Below, piece after piece: positions 4,990-5,441 of a DNA stretch of 5,441 bases (its first letter is position 1; every line of letters begins with the position of its first letter). Source of the DNA: Deltaproteobacteria bacterium (lineage in GTDB: Bacteria; Myxococcota_A; UBA9160; UBA4427); contig DRKE01000517.1 of the NCBI GenBank assembly GCA_011051925.1, positions 1 to 5,441 on the forward strand. The letters run 5' to 3'. The translations under genes and the position numbers were made by a program. Below the pieces are notes generated by a model that saw only the letters and a list, made by a program, of their open reading frames with translations, did no database searches and was not told the DNA's origin.

Positions 4990-5318
4990 CTTGTCGGTTA
5001 CGTCGATGTTCCCGGATCGCCGGCGAGAGAGGTCACTCAAGGGGGTCGTGGCGCTCCTGTTCCGGATCCCGGCATCCCTGCCAGCTTCGCAGGGCGGGCC
5101 AGAGAGGAACGCCTCCTCCATACATACTGTCTTCTCGGTGGCTCCGGATGGCCCGGACGGATCCTCTCCCGCCCGGTGTCGGGTCCGTACCAGGAAAAGA
5201 TCGTGACCCACAGCACGGATCGGAGTTTCGCGTGTCGAGTCAGCTGGAGAGCCTGATCGAAAGCGTCGGAGACCGTGTGAAGTCGGTCGGCCCGGCCGCA
5301 GTGGGACCCTGGCGGAGA
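4990..5318. other. Intergenic region without a convincing gene
   Basis: The stretch lies between the membrane protein gene and the convergent AraC-type gene. Open frames on both strands are Arg/Ser/Pro-rich, have no domain character and lack good ribosome binding sites. Structured elements are present. A perfect 6-bp hairpin occurs at 5076-5094 (CCCTGC, loop CAGCTTC, GCAGGG). An imperfect stem around CCCG-GTGT-CGGG sits near 5172-5185, flanked by ACGGA and TCCGT. Either could contribute to ending transcription from the regulator gene, but neither has a T-run. No tRNA-like or other known RNA fold was recognised. Confidence 0.4.
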
Positions 5319-5441
5319 TCACATCAGGGTGAGGCGGTCCGCGATCTGGGACGGGGCCAATCCGAACGTCTTTCGGAAGGGTCTCGTGAAATGGGACGCG
5401 TCCGAGAAACCCGCATGGTGGGCGGCCTCGCTGAGCGACAG
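5319..5441 (-). CDS. AraC-family transcriptional regulator, C-terminal end (partial)
   Basis: Reading the - strand from the window edge gives 40 residues ending at TGA (5319-5321): LSLSEAAHHAGFSDASHFTR, then PFRKTFGLAPSQIADRLTLM. This is the second helix-turn-helix of the AraC/XylS DNA-binding domain: the pattern A-x-x-AGFSDxSHFxRxFRxxFGxxPSxI is the family signature. The N-terminal sensor domain and first helix-turn-helix lie beyond the window, so the ligand and regulon cannot be told. The gene ends convergently to the sigma/anti-sigma pair, about 360 bases away, so the window gives no evidence that the two work together. Confidence 0.88.
   Translation of the reverse strand: MSLSEAAHHAGFSDASHFTRPFRKTFGLAPSQIADRLTLM

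Noticed and set aside
4991..5206. A 71-codon frame on the + strand after the membrane protein
   Set aside because: The start has no convincing ribosome binding site and the translation resembles no known fold; treated as non-coding.
4954..5322. A 122-codon frame on the - strand between the membrane protein and the AraC-type gene
   Set aside because: It overlaps both neighbours' ends, is low-complexity Arg/Ser-rich and shows no motif or ribosome binding site.
1..5441. CRISPR array, insertion sequence, tRNA or rRNA
   Set aside because: No regularly spaced repeats, transposase motifs, terminal inverted repeats or tRNA-like folds were seen on either strand.

Overview
The window is GC-rich DNA from a Gram-negative bacterium. 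The evidence is an outer-membrane beta-barrel protein ending in phenylalanine, an exported c-type cytochrome and an ECF sigma factor with a polytopic membrane partner. Codon third positions are mostly G or C. The flavour resembles deltaproteobacterial/Myxococcota-type or other high-GC proteobacterial genomes, but nothing here fixes the taxon.

Left part (1-2249, + strand). The window opens with the last codons of an unidentified gene (stop at 63-65), followed by a terminator-like hairpin and an untranslated stretch. Next come two genes in tandem, 43 bases apart: a porin-like protein with an N-terminal coiled coil (353-1618) and an exported diheme c-type cytochrome (1662-2249). They probably form one transcription unit acting at the outer membrane and periplasm.

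Middle part (2170-3357, - strand). Two small exported proteins are encoded convergently to the cytochrome. The first-transcribed gene (3010-3357) is intact and encodes a 115-residue helical periplasmic protein. The second (about 2170-2990) looks broken. A clear lipoprotein signal sequence has no ATG, GTG or TTG start in frame. The main reading frame stops at 2421 and the protein continues in another frame at an ATGA overlap. A perfect 12-bp tandem duplication lies just after the break, and the reading frame then runs antisense into the end of the cytochrome gene. The two proteins share a short helical HEALA motif and may be related.

Right part (3358-5441). After a 293-base intergenic region comes an ECF sigma factor (3651-4211). 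It is followed by a six-helix membrane protein (4262-4957), most likely its membrane anti-sigma factor of the NrsF/DUF1109 type, with histidines and cysteines predicted to face the periplasm. A hairpin follows, then about 330 bases without a convincing gene. The window ends inside an AraC-family regulator on the - strand, of which only the C-terminal helix-turn-helix is present. The sigma gene is divergent from the two small exported genes, so control of them by the sigma factor is a reasonable but unproven idea.
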